From an uncultured Thermoguttaceae bacterium (GTDB taxonomy: Bacteria; Planctomycetota; Planctomycetia; Pirellulales; Thermoguttaceae): DNA of 5,903 bases. How positions within the stretch are numbered: position 1 is the stretch's first letter; each line of letters opens with the position of its first letter. The notes under the pieces were generated by a model. It had not been told where the DNA came from. It did no database searches and worked only from the letters and a program-made list of their open reading frames with translations. Positions 5,856 to 5,903 of this stretch are shown in pieces. The translations under genes were made by a program, and so were the position numbers. The stretch lies in assembly GCA_934725735.1 (NCBI GenBank), contig CAKVCP010000130.1, forward strand, positions 1 through 5,903, given 5' to 3'.

Positions 5856-5903
5856 ATATATCATAGTAAAGAATCAACACACAAAGTGAACCAACCACGA
5901 CTC

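Noticed and set aside
5874..5903. Short open tail on the minus strand ending in TGA at 5874-5876, a possible end of the next gene
   Set aside because: Only nine codons are visible and all three frames hold stops shortly before the terminator, so the frame and product cannot be decided.

Overview
The window looks like chromosomal DNA from a Planctomycetota bacterium, possibly a gut or rumen-type Thermoguttaceae/Pirellulales relative. This rests mainly on the protein at 3302-4204: its N-terminal double-CxxC zinc ribbon in the form ICPGC...GPCPKCG, joined to membrane helices, is a style common in that phylum. Secreted proteins of the GtaA (glutaminase A-like) family are also compatible with this. 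The assignment is an inference from protein style, not from a marker gene.

Left part (1-2809, + strand): two tandem paralogues of the GtaA/DUF4965 family. The first is cut by the window edge and only its C-terminal ~213 residues are present. The second is complete (694 aa) with a signal peptide. Where they overlap they are roughly two thirds identical by eye, so they are a gene duplication, probably for export and breakdown of an extracellular or periplasmic amide or glycan-like substrate.

Middle (2810-3257, + strand): a compact, self-contained unit. It has a good sigma70-like promoter (TTGTCT-17-TATATT), a leader that folds into a terminator-like hairpin directly after the expected transcription start, a 79-aa protein of unknown function with very biased codons, and a strong terminator. 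It looks like a highly expressed small gene with possible attenuation control.

Right-middle (3302-4204, - strand): a zinc-ribbon plus five-helix membrane protein with a Pro/Ala/Glu-rich tail. It is convergent with the small gene and has its own extended -10 promoter.

Right (4346-5708, - strand): a two-gene type II restriction-modification cassette. A BglII/BstYI-family endonuclease gene comes first, followed 10 bases later by an MT-A70-family adenine methyltransferase. The cassette is visibly more AT-rich than its neighbours, has its own promoter, and is separated from whatever lies to the right by an intrinsic terminator (5827-5855). It looks like an acquired defence module. The REase start is ambiguous: an ATG with a strong Shine-Dalgarno at 5669, or a TTG at 5708.

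No tRNA, rRNA, CRISPR array, insertion sequence or attachment site was seen. No gene-free stretch exceeds 300 bases.
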